A stretch of DNA of 41,732 bases, from contig JANQKZ010000002.1 in the NCBI GenBank assembly GCA_028280845.1, positions 1 to 41,732 of the forward strand. The letters run 5' to 3'. The position numbers were made by a program, and so were the translations under genes. Of this stretch, positions 17,841 to 26,060 are shown one piece after another. The first letter of the stretch is position 1. Each line of letters begins with the position of its first letter. This DNA comes from Opitutales bacterium (GTDB taxonomy: Bacteria > Verrucomicrobiota > Verrucomicrobiia > Opitutales > JABSRG01). The notes under the pieces were generated by a model. It had not been told where the DNA came from. It saw only the letters and a list, made by a program, of their open reading frames with translations, and did not search any database.

Positions 17841-18926
17841 ATGGATAACGATTTGTTTTTGGGCACCATCGCACTCGATGCCATGGGGAGCGATTTGGGC
17901 CCGGCGGAAGTCGTAGAAGGCCTCAAAATATCTTTCGAGGAGAATCAGGACACCGAGCCTATCATCCTCGTCGGACCGGAACACGTCCTCAGAGCCGAGC
18001 TCAAACGCGTCGGACTGGATCAAGATCCTCGTATTCAGATTCAGCACGCGAGCCAGGTCATTAACATGGACGAAAAACCCATCGCCGCCCTTAAGCGGGG
18101 AAAGGACTCCTCCATGGTCCGGGCCATCGAGCTGGTCAAAGAAGGTAAAGCCAAGGCCGTCATCAGTTGCGGCAATACCGGAAGCCTCATGGCCGGCGGC
18201 ACCATCAAGCTGCGCCCCCTCGAAGGCATTGAGCGGCCCGCCCTTGCCTGTGTCATGCCCCATCGCTCCGGACACTTCGTCCTCTGCGATGTCGGGGCCA
18301 ATCCGGAATCCAAGCCCCAACACCTGGTCCACAACGCGATTCTGGCCTCCCATTACGCCCAGGTCATCCTCAACATTCGCTCGCCGCGTATCGGCCTCCT
18401 CACCATTGGAACCGAGGAGGGCAAGGGCAACGAACGTATCCATGACACCCACGATCACCTCAAGAAACTAAAGGACCTGGGCATGATCAATTATCAGGGA
18501 CCCATCGAAGGCTTCCAGATTTTTGAAAATCACGTCGATGTCGTGATCTGCGATGGATTCGTTGGCAATATCGTCCTCAAATCCATCGAGGGCTTATTCC
18601 GCTTTCTCAAGGATACAGTCACCACTGAGTTGAAAAAAGACCTCATTCGCCAGGCCGGCGCCCTGCTCTCCATGGGGGCCTTCCGGGACATGAAGGCAAA
18701 ACTCAATCCCGAGCGCTATAGTGGAGCCCGGCTCCTCGGCCTGCGCGGCCACGTTTTTAAAGCTCACGGCTCCACGAATCGCCATGGAGTGGCCGGCGCC
18801 ATAAGAAATGCCCTTGACGTCGCCCATCATGATATGACCGATATTATCCGCGACGAAATTGAAAAGGCCAACCAGGTGATGAAGCCGTCAGACTACTCCG
18901 ATTCCCCCAAGGAATCTGCGAGCTGA
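17841..18926 (+). CDS. plsX: Phosphate acyltransferase PlsX
   Basis: Converts acyl-ACP to acyl-phosphate, the first step of phospholipid synthesis by the PlsX/PlsY route. The 361-residue protein opens with TIALDAMGSDLGPAEVVEGL, typical of PlsX, and contains ISCGNTGSLMAGG, RPALACVMP, LCDVGANPESKPQHLVHNA, IGLLTIGTEEGKGNE, VICDGFVGNIVLKSIEG and the C-terminal GAPLLG-like GARLLGLRGHVFKAHGST. A 58-bp gap after rpmF and the fabH gene downstream fit co-transcription of lipid-synthesis genes. No frameshift or missing motif is seen. Confidence 0.96.
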   Translation: MDNDLFLGTIALDAMGSDLGPAEVVEGLKISFEENQDTEPIILVGPEHVLRAELKRVGLDQDPRIQIQHASQVINMDEKPIAALKRGKDSSMVRAIELVKEGKAKAVISCGNTGSLMAGGTIKLRPLEGIERPALACVMPHRSGHFVLCDVGANPESKPQHLVHNAILASHYAQVILNIRSPRIGLLTIGTEEGKGNERIHDTHDHLKKLKDLGMINYQGPIEGFQIFENHVDVVICDGFVGNIVLKSIEGLFRFLKDTVTTELKKDLIRQAGALLSMGAFRDMKAKLNPERYSGARLLGLRGHVFKAHGSTNRHGVAGAIRNALDVAHHDMTDIIRDEIEKANQVMKPSDYSDSPKESAS

Positions 18927-18980
18927 AGGCCTCCTCCCCACCGGCGCCCAACGGCGCCCTGAGTATAGTATGCTATTAAT

Positions 18981-19988
18981 ATGACTGCTGGTAATAATCC
19001 CTCCGTTTACATCAAAGGCGTAGGATCGTATGTCCCCGAAAAAATCCTGACCAACCAAGACCTCTCCAAGGTGGTAGACACCTCCGACGAATGGATTGTT
19101 ACCCGCACCGGTATTAAAGAACGCCGGGTCTGCGAAAATGGGCAGGAGTGCAGCGATATCGCCGTCGCCGCCGGGCGCAAGGCCATCGAAAGCGCAGGCC
19201 TCCACCCGTCCGATATCGACGCCATCATTGTCGGGACCATTACCCCGGATATGATCTTTCCCTCCACGGCCTGTATGGTGCAGAAAAAACTCGGCCTCGA
19301 GAATATTCCCTGCACGGATGTCCAGGCAGCCTGCACCGGCTTTCTCTACGTCCTCGACATGGCCCGTGGCATGCTCCTGACGAACCACCGGTATAACAAT
19401 ATTTTGATCATCGGCGCGGAAAAGCTCTCCTCGATCATCGACTGGAGCGACCGCTCCACCTGCGTCCTCTTTGGCGATGGAGCCGGGGCCGCCGTCATCG
19501 CCCGCACCCCGGCCGGAGCCACCTACGGTGTCAACGATATCTACCTCGGGGCGGATGGTTCCAATCCGGAATTGCTCAACATTCCCGCCGGCGGCTCCAG
19601 CCTGACGGCATCCGAGGCCACCCTCGCTCAGGGGCAGCACTTCCTCAAAATGAACGGTAAAGAGGTCTTCAAATTCGCTTCCCGGGTCATCGTTCAGGCC
19701 AGCGAAGAAATTTTAAATGCGAACAATTTGTCCATGGATGATGTCGACATCATCATCCCCCACCAGGCCAACATCCGTATCATCGAAAACGCCAGCAAGG
19801 CCATGAAGGTCCCCATGGACAAATTCTTCATCAATTTAGACCGCTACGGAAACACCTCCGCCGCCTCCGTCCCCGTTGCCATGGACGAAGCGGTCAGCAG
19901 CGGGCTCATCCAGGCAGGCCACCATGTCCTCCTCGTAGCCTTCGGCGCTGGCTTGACCTGGGGCTCCGCCCTGGTGAAATGGCATTAA
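18981..19988 (+). CDS. fabH: 3-oxoacyl-ACP synthase III (KAS III)
   Basis: Condenses acetyl-CoA with malonyl-ACP to start fatty-acid synthesis. The 335 residues carry the full catalytic triad in family context: Cys118 in VQAACTGFLYVLDMARGM, His in IIPHQANIRIIENAS, and Asn in LDRYGNTSAASVPVAMDEA. The N-terminus IKGVGSYVPEKILTN and DTSDEWIVTRTGIKERR are typical of FabH. A single intact copy lies 54 bp after plsX. No ribosome binding site stands out before the ATG; an AT-rich TATAGT-like stretch sits about 20 bp upstream. Confidence 0.96.
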   Translation: MTAGNNPSVYIKGVGSYVPEKILTNQDLSKVVDTSDEWIVTRTGIKERRVCENGQECSDIAVAAGRKAIESAGLHPSDIDAIIVGTITPDMIFPSTACMVQKKLGLENIPCTDVQAACTGFLYVLDMARGMLLTNHRYNNILIIGAEKLSSIIDWSDRSTCVLFGDGAGAAVIARTPAGATYGVNDIYLGADGSNPELLNIPAGGSSLTASEATLAQGQHFLKMNGKEVFKFASRVIVQASEEILNANNLSMDDVDIIIPHQANIRIIENASKAMKVPMDKFFINLDRYGNTSAASVPVAMDEAVSSGLIQAGHHVLLVAFGAGLTWGSALVKWH

Positions 19989-19998
19989 GCAAAGTCCC

Positions 19999-21150
19999 AT
20001 GTTGTCTCCCCGAATCCTCATCCTGTTCCTCGTCAGCCTGGTAGCCACCAGTCTGGTTGCCTCCGCCGCCTGGTATAACCCCTTTTCCTGGCGTAAGTCC
20101 AAGGAGGAAATCCTCGAAGAACAACTCCGCGCCCCCACGCCGGAAGAAGAAGCCATGGCCAAGTTCAAATTTGAGGAGGCCATGGAGCATTACAACAACG
20201 GCAAGCGCAGCAAGGCCCACAACCAGTTCGAAAAACTCGCCAAGGACTATCGGCGCACCCTCATCGCCCCCGAGGCCCTCCTCATGAAAGGGCAGATCGA
20301 ATTTGAGTGGAACCGCTTCAAAGATGCCTTTGAAACCGGTATCTCGGTCGTTCGCCGCTATCCCGACTTTGAAGGCTTTGATCGGGTCCTCGCCATGCAA
20401 TTCAATGTCGCCACCGCCCTCATGGAAGGCCGCCGCGGCCGTATGTTTGGCTTTATCCCGAAAATGAAGACCCCGGGCAAGTCCCGCGGGTATTTTGAGA
20501 CGATCATCATCCAGGCGCCTTACAGCGCCTATGCACCCATGTGTCTCATGAACGTGGCCATGGTCTCTCAGAACGTCAATGAGCAGGACTACGCCATCGA
20601 CGCCTTGGACCGCCTCATCAACTTCTACCCCAACACCATGTTTGGTCCCGAGGCCTACTTCATGATGGGGGAAATCTTTTCTACCCTGGTCGACGGGCCT
20701 TTCTACGATCAGAGCGCCACCAACAAATCCATCAGTTTTTACGAAGACTTCCTCATCCTCTTCCCTGACAATCCCTTCGCCGGACAGGCGGAAGACGGCC
20801 TCGCCCAGATGCGCGAAGTCAATGCGCAAAGCAAATACCTCCTGGGTGAGTGGTTCTACAAATATCGAAACAACACCACCGCCGCCCTCGTCTTTTTCAA
20901 CGAAACCATCACCGTCGCCCCCAACTCCGAATCCGCCCAGGCGGCTCGCGACCGCATCGAACGCATTCGCACCGGGGGCCGCCCTCCACGCTACGGCCTC
21001 GGCATCACCCAATTCTGGAAATATATCCGCGGTCAACGTGAGGACGTCACCCGCTCTGCTGAATCCATTGCCCGCGAACAGGAAGAATTGCAACGCGCCC
21101 AGGAACTCGAGTCCGAAGTCCTGCCCGCCGCCCCTCGCCCACAGGGCTAA
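19999..21150 (+). CDS. BamD-like TPR outer-membrane assembly protein
   Basis: 383 residues starting 10 bp after fabH. A signal peptide (residues 1-23, ILILFLVSLVATSLVASA) lacks a lipobox cysteine, so the protein is probably periplasmic rather than a lipoprotein. TPR-type helices follow: AMEHYNNGKRSKAHNQFEKL, APEALLMKGQIEFEWNRFKD, YAIDALDRLINFYPNTMFGP, KSISFYEDFLILFPDNPFAG and AALVFFNETITVAPNSESAQ. The arrangement (pairs of helices with 'FP-N-PFA' turns) matches BamD/YfiO-type proteins that help insert outer-membrane beta-barrels. The C-terminal 50 residues are polar, with a coiled coil. The neighbouring LptE-like gene supports an envelope-assembly role. Confidence 0.75.
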   Translation: MLSPRILILFLVSLVATSLVASAAWYNPFSWRKSKEEILEEQLRAPTPEEEAMAKFKFEEAMEHYNNGKRSKAHNQFEKLAKDYRRTLIAPEALLMKGQIEFEWNRFKDAFETGISVVRRYPDFEGFDRVLAMQFNVATALMEGRRGRMFGFIPKMKTPGKSRGYFETIIIQAPYSAYAPMCLMNVAMVSQNVNEQDYAIDALDRLINFYPNTMFGPEAYFMMGEIFSTLVDGPFYDQSATNKSISFYEDFLILFPDNPFAGQAEDGLAQMREVNAQSKYLLGEWFYKYRNNTTAALVFFNETITVAPNSESAQAARDRIERIRTGGRPPRYGLGITQFWKYIRGQREDVTRSAESIAREQEELQRAQELESEVLPAAPRPQG

Positions 21151-21211
21151 GCATCGTCTTCGAGATGCTTGGGCATAATGTGAACTGGGGCTGAACTAAA
21201 TTGGAAAACCC

Positions 21212-21290
21212 AATCACACTTCACACTCACAAATCACAGTCTTCCGTGAAAAAATTTCCGACTTCTGATTTCTGCCTTCTAATTTCCGCT
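21212..21290 (+). repeat. Two abutting heptamer arrays spanning the LptE-like gene start
   Basis: Read in sevens from 21212: AATCACA, CTTCACA, CTCACAA, ATCACAG form one family; after two intervening units, ATTTCCG, ACTTCTG, ATTTCTG, CCTTCTA, ATTTCCG form a second family in the same phase. The second array (21254-21288) lies inside the signal peptide coding region. Confidence 0.6.
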
Positions 21291-21773
21291 GGCGCGCTCC
21301 TGTTGCTCTTGGCGACGGGCTGCGCCAGCTACCGGATGGGCTCTGGTAACGAACCGGTCGTCGACTCACTCTACATCGCGCCGGTCGTCAACGATTCGGA
21401 AGCGCCCCAGGCCGTGGTCCCCTTCACCATGGCCTTAAAAGAGGGCTTCATCGAAGACGGGCAAATTGAAATCGTCCTCAGCGAATCCGAGGCGGATGGA
21501 ATCCTCGAAGTCACCCTCTACGATTATGATCGCTTCGTCGGGGCTACGCAGGAATTCGACACCCGCCTCGGGGAAACCTTCCAGACTGTCCTCCGAGGCA
21601 AAGCCACTCTCCGCGAGCGGAACGGAACTATCATCTTCAAAGACCGCCGTTTCACAGTCGATGCTTCCATCATCGCTGGAGAAGACCTCGTCCAGGCCGA
21701 ATACCAGAATATGCCCGCCATCACGCGCGACCTCGCCGAAAAAATCCGCGACGCTGTCCTGGGATCCTGGTAA
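21246..21773 (+). CDS. LptE-like LPS-assembly lipoprotein
   Basis: A GTG at 21246 gives a standard lipoprotein signal: VKKFP, a hydrophobic core ISAGALLLLLATGC and a lipobox ending LATG-C at about residue 26. A TTG start at 21201 would only add residues translated from repeat DNA. The mature part resembles LptE, the lipoprotein plug of the LptD pore for LPS export: SLYIAPVVNDSEAPQAVVPF, SESEADGILEVTLYDYDR, and the closing NMPAITRDLAEKIRDAVLGSW. It lies about 95 bp after the BamD-like gene. Family assignment rests on overall pattern rather than on catalytic residues. Confidence 0.72.
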   Translation: MKKFPTSDFCLLISAGALLLLLATGCASYRMGSGNEPVVDSLYIAPVVNDSEAPQAVVPFTMALKEGFIEDGQIEIVLSESEADGILEVTLYDYDRFVGATQEFDTRLGETFQTVLRGKATLRERNGTIIFKDRRFTVDASIIAGEDLVQAEYQNMPAITRDLAEKIRDAVLGSW

Positions 21774-21864
21774 CCCGGGAAAAGGGAGTTTTTCAGTTGG
21801 AGAAAGATAAAGGAAAGGGCGGCCAACCAGGAAACCCTTCTTCCGTGATAAAAACCGCGGCAGA

Positions 21865-21882
21865 GTCCCGCAAACGCGGGAC
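21865..21882. other. Perfect GC-rich hairpin in the gap before rpe
   Basis: GTCCCGC-AAAC-GCGGGAC is a 7-bp perfect stem with a 4-base loop, about 90 bp after the LptE-like stop. No T-run follows, so termination is unproven. Flanking GGCAGAGTC and GACTCCGCC can extend pairing with one mismatch. Nearer to rpe (about 21950-21976) is ATTAGTGTCG-ATCAGTGGCT, a 10-bp phased repeat reaching the start codon. Confidence 0.4.
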
Positions 21883-21971
21883 GACGTCAGACTCCGCCAA
21901 ATCCTTTAAACTTCAATTCGCATCCATTCGTGATTTAAATCCTCCGCATCAGCGCGTATTAGTGTCGATCA

Positions 21972-22652
21972 GTGGCTAACCAGAACTCCATCCTCGTCGC
22001 CCCCTCCATCCTCGGAGGAAATCACGCCAACTTGGCATCCAGCCTCCGGACCGTGGCCCAGGCCGGGGCCACCTGGCTCCATCTGGACATCATGGACGGG
22101 CACTTTGTCCCTAACCTCACCTTCGGCCCGGGCACGGTCAACGCCCTCCGGCAGGCCGGGACCAAGGCCGGGCTCTTTTTCGACACCCACCTTATGCTCG
22201 ATAACCCGGATCAATATGTGGACGCCTTTGCAGCCGCTGGAGCAGACCTCATCTCCATCCACATCGAGCCCGCCGATCAATACCCCGTCGTCGACACCCT
22301 CAAACGCATCCGCGACCTGGGCAAACAAAACGGTATCGTCTTCAATCCCAAAACCCCAACTGAGGCCATCCGTCCCTTTTTAGCTGAAGTCGACCTCGTC
22401 CTCGCCATGACCGTACAGCCCGGCTTTGGGGGTCAGACCTTCGATGAGTCTGTCCTCTCCAAAATTGAGCAGCTCGCCAACTGGCGCGAAGCGGGAGCGG
22501 GCAACTTTCGCATCCAGGTCGACGGCGGCGTCGATCGAACCACCGCCCCCCGCTGCGTCAACGCCGGAGCCGACACCCTCGTCGCCGGCACCGCCTTTTT
22601 TAAAGACCCTCACCCCACCGACTTCATCTCCACCCTCCAAAACCTGAAATAG
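21972..22652 (+). CDS. rpe: Ribulose-phosphate 3-epimerase
   Basis: Interconverts ribulose-5-phosphate and xylulose-5-phosphate in the pentose phosphate and carbon-fixation pathways. The 226-residue TIM barrel has VAPSILGGNHANLASSL, the metal-site segment WLHLDIMDGHFVPNLTFGP, FDTHLMLDNPDQYVDAF, the phosphate loop MTVQPGFGGQTFDESVL, and IQVDGGVDRTTAPRCVNAGA near the end. Catalytic aspartates occur in DIMDG and VDGGV. The start is GTG at 21972, embedded in an intergenic repeat; no better start exists, since SILVAPSIL must be near the N-terminus. Confidence 0.96.
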   Translation: MANQNSILVAPSILGGNHANLASSLRTVAQAGATWLHLDIMDGHFVPNLTFGPGTVNALRQAGTKAGLFFDTHLMLDNPDQYVDAFAAAGADLISIHIEPADQYPVVDTLKRIRDLGKQNGIVFNPKTPTEAIRPFLAEVDLVLAMTVQPGFGGQTFDESVLSKIEQLANWREAGAGNFRIQVDGGVDRTTAPRCVNAGADTLVAGTAFFKDPHPTDFISTLQNLK

Positions 22653-22653
22653 A

Positions 22654-22752
22654 AAAAGACACCAGACATTAGACCTCAGACACTCCCCCGCCCAACTCCC
22701 AGCTCACCCCTCACAATAAACAATTTCGTGTCCTTTCGTATATTTCGTAGTT
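22654..22752. repeat. Three stacked tandem-repeat types between rpe and the VOC gene
   Basis: AAAAGAC, ACCAGAC, ATTAGAC, CTCAGAC (22654-22681) belong to the ACYAGAC heptamer family. CCCAACT, CCCAGCT, CACCCCT, CACAATA (22691-22718) are another heptamer run. TTTCGTGTCC, TTTCGTATA, TTTCGTAGTT (22724-22752) are 9-10-mers that end 13 bp before the next start codon. Confidence 0.6.
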
Positions 22753-22765
22753 ATAAACTAAACCC

Positions 22766-23284
22766 ATGAAACACCTCCTCCCCCTATTCTGCTTTTCTTT
22801 AGTGACCTTAAGTGGTTCTCTTCATTCAGCTATGCTCCCTAATACCAAAATGGCCCAGGTCGGCATCATCGTGCCCGACATCGAAAAAGCAAAACAGGCC
22901 TACGCCCAGCTCTTCGGCGTGGACGTTCCCGATACCATCCAGGCCGCCAACCCGGAAGACAATCCCACCACCTATCGGGGCGAGTTGACCGAGGGATCCT
23001 GCTACCTCGCCTTTTTTAACTTGGAAAACATCCAGCTCGAGCTCATCCAGCCCATTGGTGAAAACAGCACCTGGGCCGAATTTCTTGAAAAAACCGGCGG
23101 TAAAGGCGGCATCCACCACATCGCCTTTTGGGTCAAAGGGATGGATGGACACGTCAAAAAACTCAAGATGATGGGCATGACGGAAGCCCAGCATGGTGGC
23201 TGGGACGGTGGCCAGTACAGCTATGTCGAAGGCGCCGATGGCATGGGAGTCATCTTAGAACTCCTCGAAAACTTCAACGATTAA
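22766..23284 (+). CDS. Secreted VOC (glyoxalase/bleomycin-resistance fold) protein
   Basis: 172 residues: signal peptide 1-22 (LLPLFCFSLVTLSGSLHSA), then one VOC domain made of two beta-alpha-beta-beta-beta halves. Typical pieces are AQVGIIVPDIEKAKQAYAQL at the start and GIHHIAFWVKGMDGHVKKLK in the second half, ending GADGMGVILELLEN. The metal positions expected for methylmalonyl-CoA epimerase or glyoxalase I are only partly evident (HHIAF, ILELLE), so the substrate is open. An exported VOC protein is unusual, since most members are cytoplasmic. The stand-alone gene starts 114 bp after rpe. Confidence 0.78.
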   Translation: MKHLLPLFCFSLVTLSGSLHSAMLPNTKMAQVGIIVPDIEKAKQAYAQLFGVDVPDTIQAANPEDNPTTYRGELTEGSCYLAFFNLENIQLELIQPIGENSTWAEFLEKTGGKGGIHHIAFWVKGMDGHVKKLKMMGMTEAQHGGWDGGQYSYVEGADGMGVILELLENFND

Positions 23285-23371
23285 GAGCCTGCGAGCCAGA
23301 ATGCAGGGTCACTTGCTCCCTGACTCGGCAGAGCCGAAGGCGACGACGGCCGCAAGTCGGCCAGCCTCAGA

Positions 23372-23761
23372 TCACCCCTCCGGCCCCAGGCCCGGCTTTC
23401 CCTCCATCGCCTCGGTAAGCTCAACGATCTCCGCCTCTAAGGTCTGGCGATCCGCCTCCAGCCTCGCGATTTGATTCAGCAAACCTAAAGTATTCGCCTC
23501 GCAATCCGTGAGTGCACCTGTCGTCGACTGAACCTGGTCCTCCGCCGAGGTTAGCGCCGCTTGCATCGATGCCCGCTCGACCCGCAACCGCTCCAGCTCC
23601 TCAGATTGCGCATCCATCAACTCCTGTAGTAAATTCAAGTGCCCGGACATTACCTGTAAATCCATCCGCAGATTCCGGTTTATATGATACACCTCGTATG
23701 CGAAATACCCGGCAAACACCGCAAGCGCCACACATACCCCGACAAGAATCTTCGTAGCCAT
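23372..23761 (-). CDS. Small single-pass membrane protein with coiled coil
   Basis: 129 residues from ATG at 23761. A longer in-frame reading to 23887 runs through an inverted-repeat element and is rejected as a start. Residues 5-22 are a membrane anchor (ILVGVCVALAVFAGYFAY). The rest is an acidic coiled coil rich in L and E (LLQELMDAQSEELERLRVE, LLNQIARLEADRQTLEAEI). No catalytic motif. Topology and size resemble FtsL/FtsB-like or tail-fibre-like scaffold proteins, but no family is recognised. Confidence 0.6.
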   Translation of the reverse strand: MATKILVGVCVALAVFAGYFAYEVYHINRNLRMDLQVMSGHLNLLQELMDAQSEELERLRVERASMQAALTSAEDQVQSTTGALTDCEANTLGLLNQIARLEADRQTLEAEIVELTEAMEGKPGLGPEG

Positions 23762-23816
23762 AATTGAAAGTCTGCCTCCCCAATCCAAAAAATCCAAATC
23801 CAAATCCGTCCCCCTG

Positions 23817-23951
23817 TCATTGCGCCGTGTCAGCCAAAGCCCCCCCTCGTCATTGCGAGGAGCGTAGCGACGCGGCAATCCTATCATTTTCCTTGCGCCG
23901 TGTCAGCCAAAGCCCACGCGACGGCTGAAGGAGCGTAACGACACGGCAATC
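23817..23951. repeat. Two copies of an inverted-repeat element (ATTGC...GCAAT type)
   Basis: A 23-base word beginning TTGCGCCGTGTCAGCC occurs at 23820-23842 and 23893-23915. A second shared word, GGAGCGTARCGACRCGGCAATC, occurs at 23859-23880 and 23930-23951. In the right copy TTGCGCCGTGTC (23893) pairs with GACACGGCAA (23940-23949), giving a long hairpin. The left copy has ATTGCGAGG...CGGCAAT (23852-23879). Similar TTGCGAGGAGCG...CGGCAATC palindromes are dispersed in many bacterial genomes. The element fills most of the 300-bp gap before the NERD gene. Confidence 0.6.
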
Positions 23952-24076
23952 TCCTCGGAAACTTTCCCATATCCTGAGGGATATCCCCCAAGTTCCCCTC
24001 AAAAACCTGTAAAACAACCACTTACACACAATTCCCGCTTCAACCCTGAGGCCTCTCCCCTATAGTGATCCGGATC

Positions 24077-24997
24077 ATGAACCCCTCCGTTCTCCTCAGC
24101 TACTGGATCCCTGGCTTCCTGCTCATCAGCGGACTCATCGCCCTGGGAGGCCTCCTCCTCGCCATCGCCCTAAGCAAACAGGCAAATCCCGATCAGGTCC
24201 CGGCCATGCAGCCGCATCTGCGGCCTCCCGGCGAATCCATCCGTCATGAAATCAGACGCCTGGAGGACCAACGTATGGGACACATCCTTTCCGTCCTCTT
24301 CACCCCGGTGGTCTTCGGTGGACTCGTTATCGCAGTGGGACAATTCCTCCAACCGGACACCCTTCCGGACCTCGCCTGGATCGGGGGCCTCGGACTCCTC
24401 GTCGTGATCATCGCCACCTTCCTCCCCCTCCGCCGCTTCGGGAAGTGGGCCCAAGCTTACGGACAGGCCCAACTCGACTTCTACGGTGAACGCTATGTCT
24501 CCCAATTCCTCTTTCCCTTAGTCGGTGCCGGCTACTGCCTCTTTCACGATGTCGAACTGGGCTCCAACGGCAAGCGCTCCCACGTCGACCACATCCTCGT
24601 CGGCCCGGCCGGCGTCTTTGTCATCGAGACCAGGACCCGGCGTAAGCGAGGCCGGCAAGCCAAAGCATTGGAGGCCGACGTCACCTACGACGGCAAAGGC
24701 ATCCACTTCCCCTGGGGAGAGGACCGCGAAGGCATCGACCAGGCCTGGGCCAACGCCCGCAAAGTAAAAAGCCTCCTCGAGGACACCGCAAACATCGCCG
24801 GGTTTCCCCTCTACCCCATCCTCGCCCTCCCCGGCTGGTCCGTCGACGCCACCCGCGAATTCAAAAAGCCCGCCGTCATAAGCCCCCAACAAATCCGGGA
24901 CTACGTCCTCGCCCAACCCCGCGAACGCCTCATGAACACGGAGACCATCCGCAAACTCGCGCTTCAAGTTGAAAAACGGAACACAGTAAGCCCGTAG
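24077..24997 (+). CDS. NERD-domain membrane protein, paralogue 1 (nuclease lysine replaced)
   Basis: About 306 residues (start ATG 24077; a GTG at 24065 would add four). Three hydrophobic helices occupy the first 135 residues, separated by a cytoplasmic HLRPPGESIRHEIRRLEDQR loop. The NERD domain then begins at DFYGERYVSQFLFPLVGAGY and contains VDHILVGPAGVFVIETRTRR. NERD domains belong to the PD-(D/E)xK nuclease-like group, with D from (V/I)DH and E-x-K from VETK; here the lysine is arginine (ETR). This suggests lost nuclease chemistry with the fold kept, perhaps for binding. The convergent neighbour at 25305-26054 is a paralogue. Confidence 0.85.
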   Translation: MNPSVLLSYWIPGFLLISGLIALGGLLLAIALSKQANPDQVPAMQPHLRPPGESIRHEIRRLEDQRMGHILSVLFTPVVFGGLVIAVGQFLQPDTLPDLAWIGGLGLLVVIIATFLPLRRFGKWAQAYGQAQLDFYGERYVSQFLFPLVGAGYCLFHDVELGSNGKRSHVDHILVGPAGVFVIETRTRRKRGRQAKALEADVTYDGKGIHFPWGEDREGIDQAWANARKVKSLLEDTANIAGFPLYPILALPGWSVDATREFKKPAVISPQQIRDYVLAQPRERLMNTETIRKLALQVEKRNTVSP

Positions 24998-25304
24998 GGT
25001 CCACGCTCGTCGCGTGGCTCCTCCCCCCTTGTAGGAGCGACCTCTAGACACGCCGTAGCAAACGAAGGCGGTTGCGTCGCGATCCCTTCCATATCAAACG
25101 AAGGCAATCACATCGCGAAATAAGCCTGAATTGAAAATAGCCATACAGAGCCAAGCGACACCTCACTGCGGTGCAGTCCAAACAACACACAAAACACAAT
25201 AGGGAGGGCAGTGACCCTCGCCCCGGCGGAGCTTCCTGCAAATACGGGTCCGGGTCCGTCGTGGCTCTCTCGAAACTAAACTACAATTTACTACCTGGAA
25301 TGGA
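24998..25304. repeat. Gap between the NERD paralogues: tandem 24-mer repeat, no gene
   Basis: CAAACGAAGGCGGTTGCGTC... (25059-25082) and CAAACGAAGGCAATCACATC... (25095-25118) are imperfect copies 36 bp apart, both ending TCGCGA. A GTAGGAGCGA word (25031-25040) precedes them and can pair partly with the TCGCGA ends. The rest of the 307-bp gap contains only short unconvincing frames. Confidence 0.5.
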
Positions 25305-26054
25305 TCACCCCTTAATTTTATTCCGTTCTTCAATCACGAAAGCCAGTTGACCGATGACCGGGGTATCCATGGCAGGGTGATTGGGCTGCCGTGAAATATA
25401 GCGTTGTATGGATTTAGGAGACACCACAGCGGGGTTCTTAAAATCCTCCTTTTGCGAAATCATCCAACCCGGTAAAGTAAGAACGGAGTACACAGGAATC
25501 GATTTGAGCTGAGTGGCCCCTTCTAAAAGTCGCTTCAGGCTTTTTGCATTCGCCTGAGCCTGATTGATGCCGTAAGAATCCGTCCCCCAGGGAAAATCGA
25601 AATACTTCCCATTGTACTTCACCTCATGCTCCTTGTACCCAGGCCGCCCTTTACGTTTCCTTCTGGTCTTGGTCTCCACAACGAAGACTCCAGCAGGCCC
25701 CACGAGGATATGGTCAATGTTCACTGGCTTACCTTGTGCCTGAATTTCAAAGTCGTGGTAAACATAGTAGCCCTCCCGCATCAATGGATACAGAAATTGC
25801 GCGACATACCGCTCCCCATAGAAGCCTAAGTTATAGTCCATGGATCTTTTGAACCGTCGAAGGATCAAGACCCACACCAACCCCAATAATGCAAGGGTAA
25901 CCAAGGCTGCAGCACCAAAGCCTAAGGATAACTCAACATAAGAGCTTGGCCGGTGAATCCAAAAGGAGAATTGCCAGGTGGATAAGCCGACAATGATCGG
26001 GACCAAGGGGGCTACTATGATGAAGATCTCATCAAATCTGTCCGAAGATTCCAT
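25305..26054 (-). CDS. NERD-domain membrane protein, paralogue 2 (main part of a TGA-split gene)
   Basis: 249 residues from ATG 26054: two membrane helices, then the NERD domain FYGERYVAQFLYPLMREGYY with IDHILVGPAGVFVVETKTRR. The nuclease-like E-x-K is intact here. It aligns without gaps to paralogue 1 through the domain, sharing GINQAQANAKSLKRLLE/GIDQAWANARKVKSLLE, FPWG, LTLPGW and KNPAVVSP. The first helix and the LRPPGES loop of paralogue 1 are missing from this reading frame but lie directly upstream in the same frame beyond one TGA codon (see 26061-26210). Translation may restart at this ATG, six bases after the stop, or the gene may be a recent pseudogene. Confidence 0.75.
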   Translation of the reverse strand: MESSDRFDEIFIIVAPLVPIIVGLSTWQFSFWIHRPSSYVELSLGFGAAALVTLALLGLVWVLILRRFKRSMDYNLGFYGERYVAQFLYPLMREGYYVYHDFEIQAQGKPVNIDHILVGPAGVFVVETKTRRKRKGRPGYKEHEVKYNGKYFDFPWGTDSYGINQAQANAKSLKRLLEGATQLKSIPVYSVLTLPGWMISQKEDFKNPAVVSPKSIQRYISRQPNHPAMDTPVIGQLAFVIEERNKIKG

Positions 26055-26060
26055 CTTCAG

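Noticed and set aside
21797-21979. 60-codon frame between the LptE-like gene and rpe
   Set aside because: It translates a hairpin and a repeat and overlaps the rpe start; composition is not protein-like.
23762-23887. N-terminal extension of the small coiled-coil protein
   Set aside because: It would translate the inverted-repeat element; the ATG at 23761 directly precedes a normal membrane anchor.
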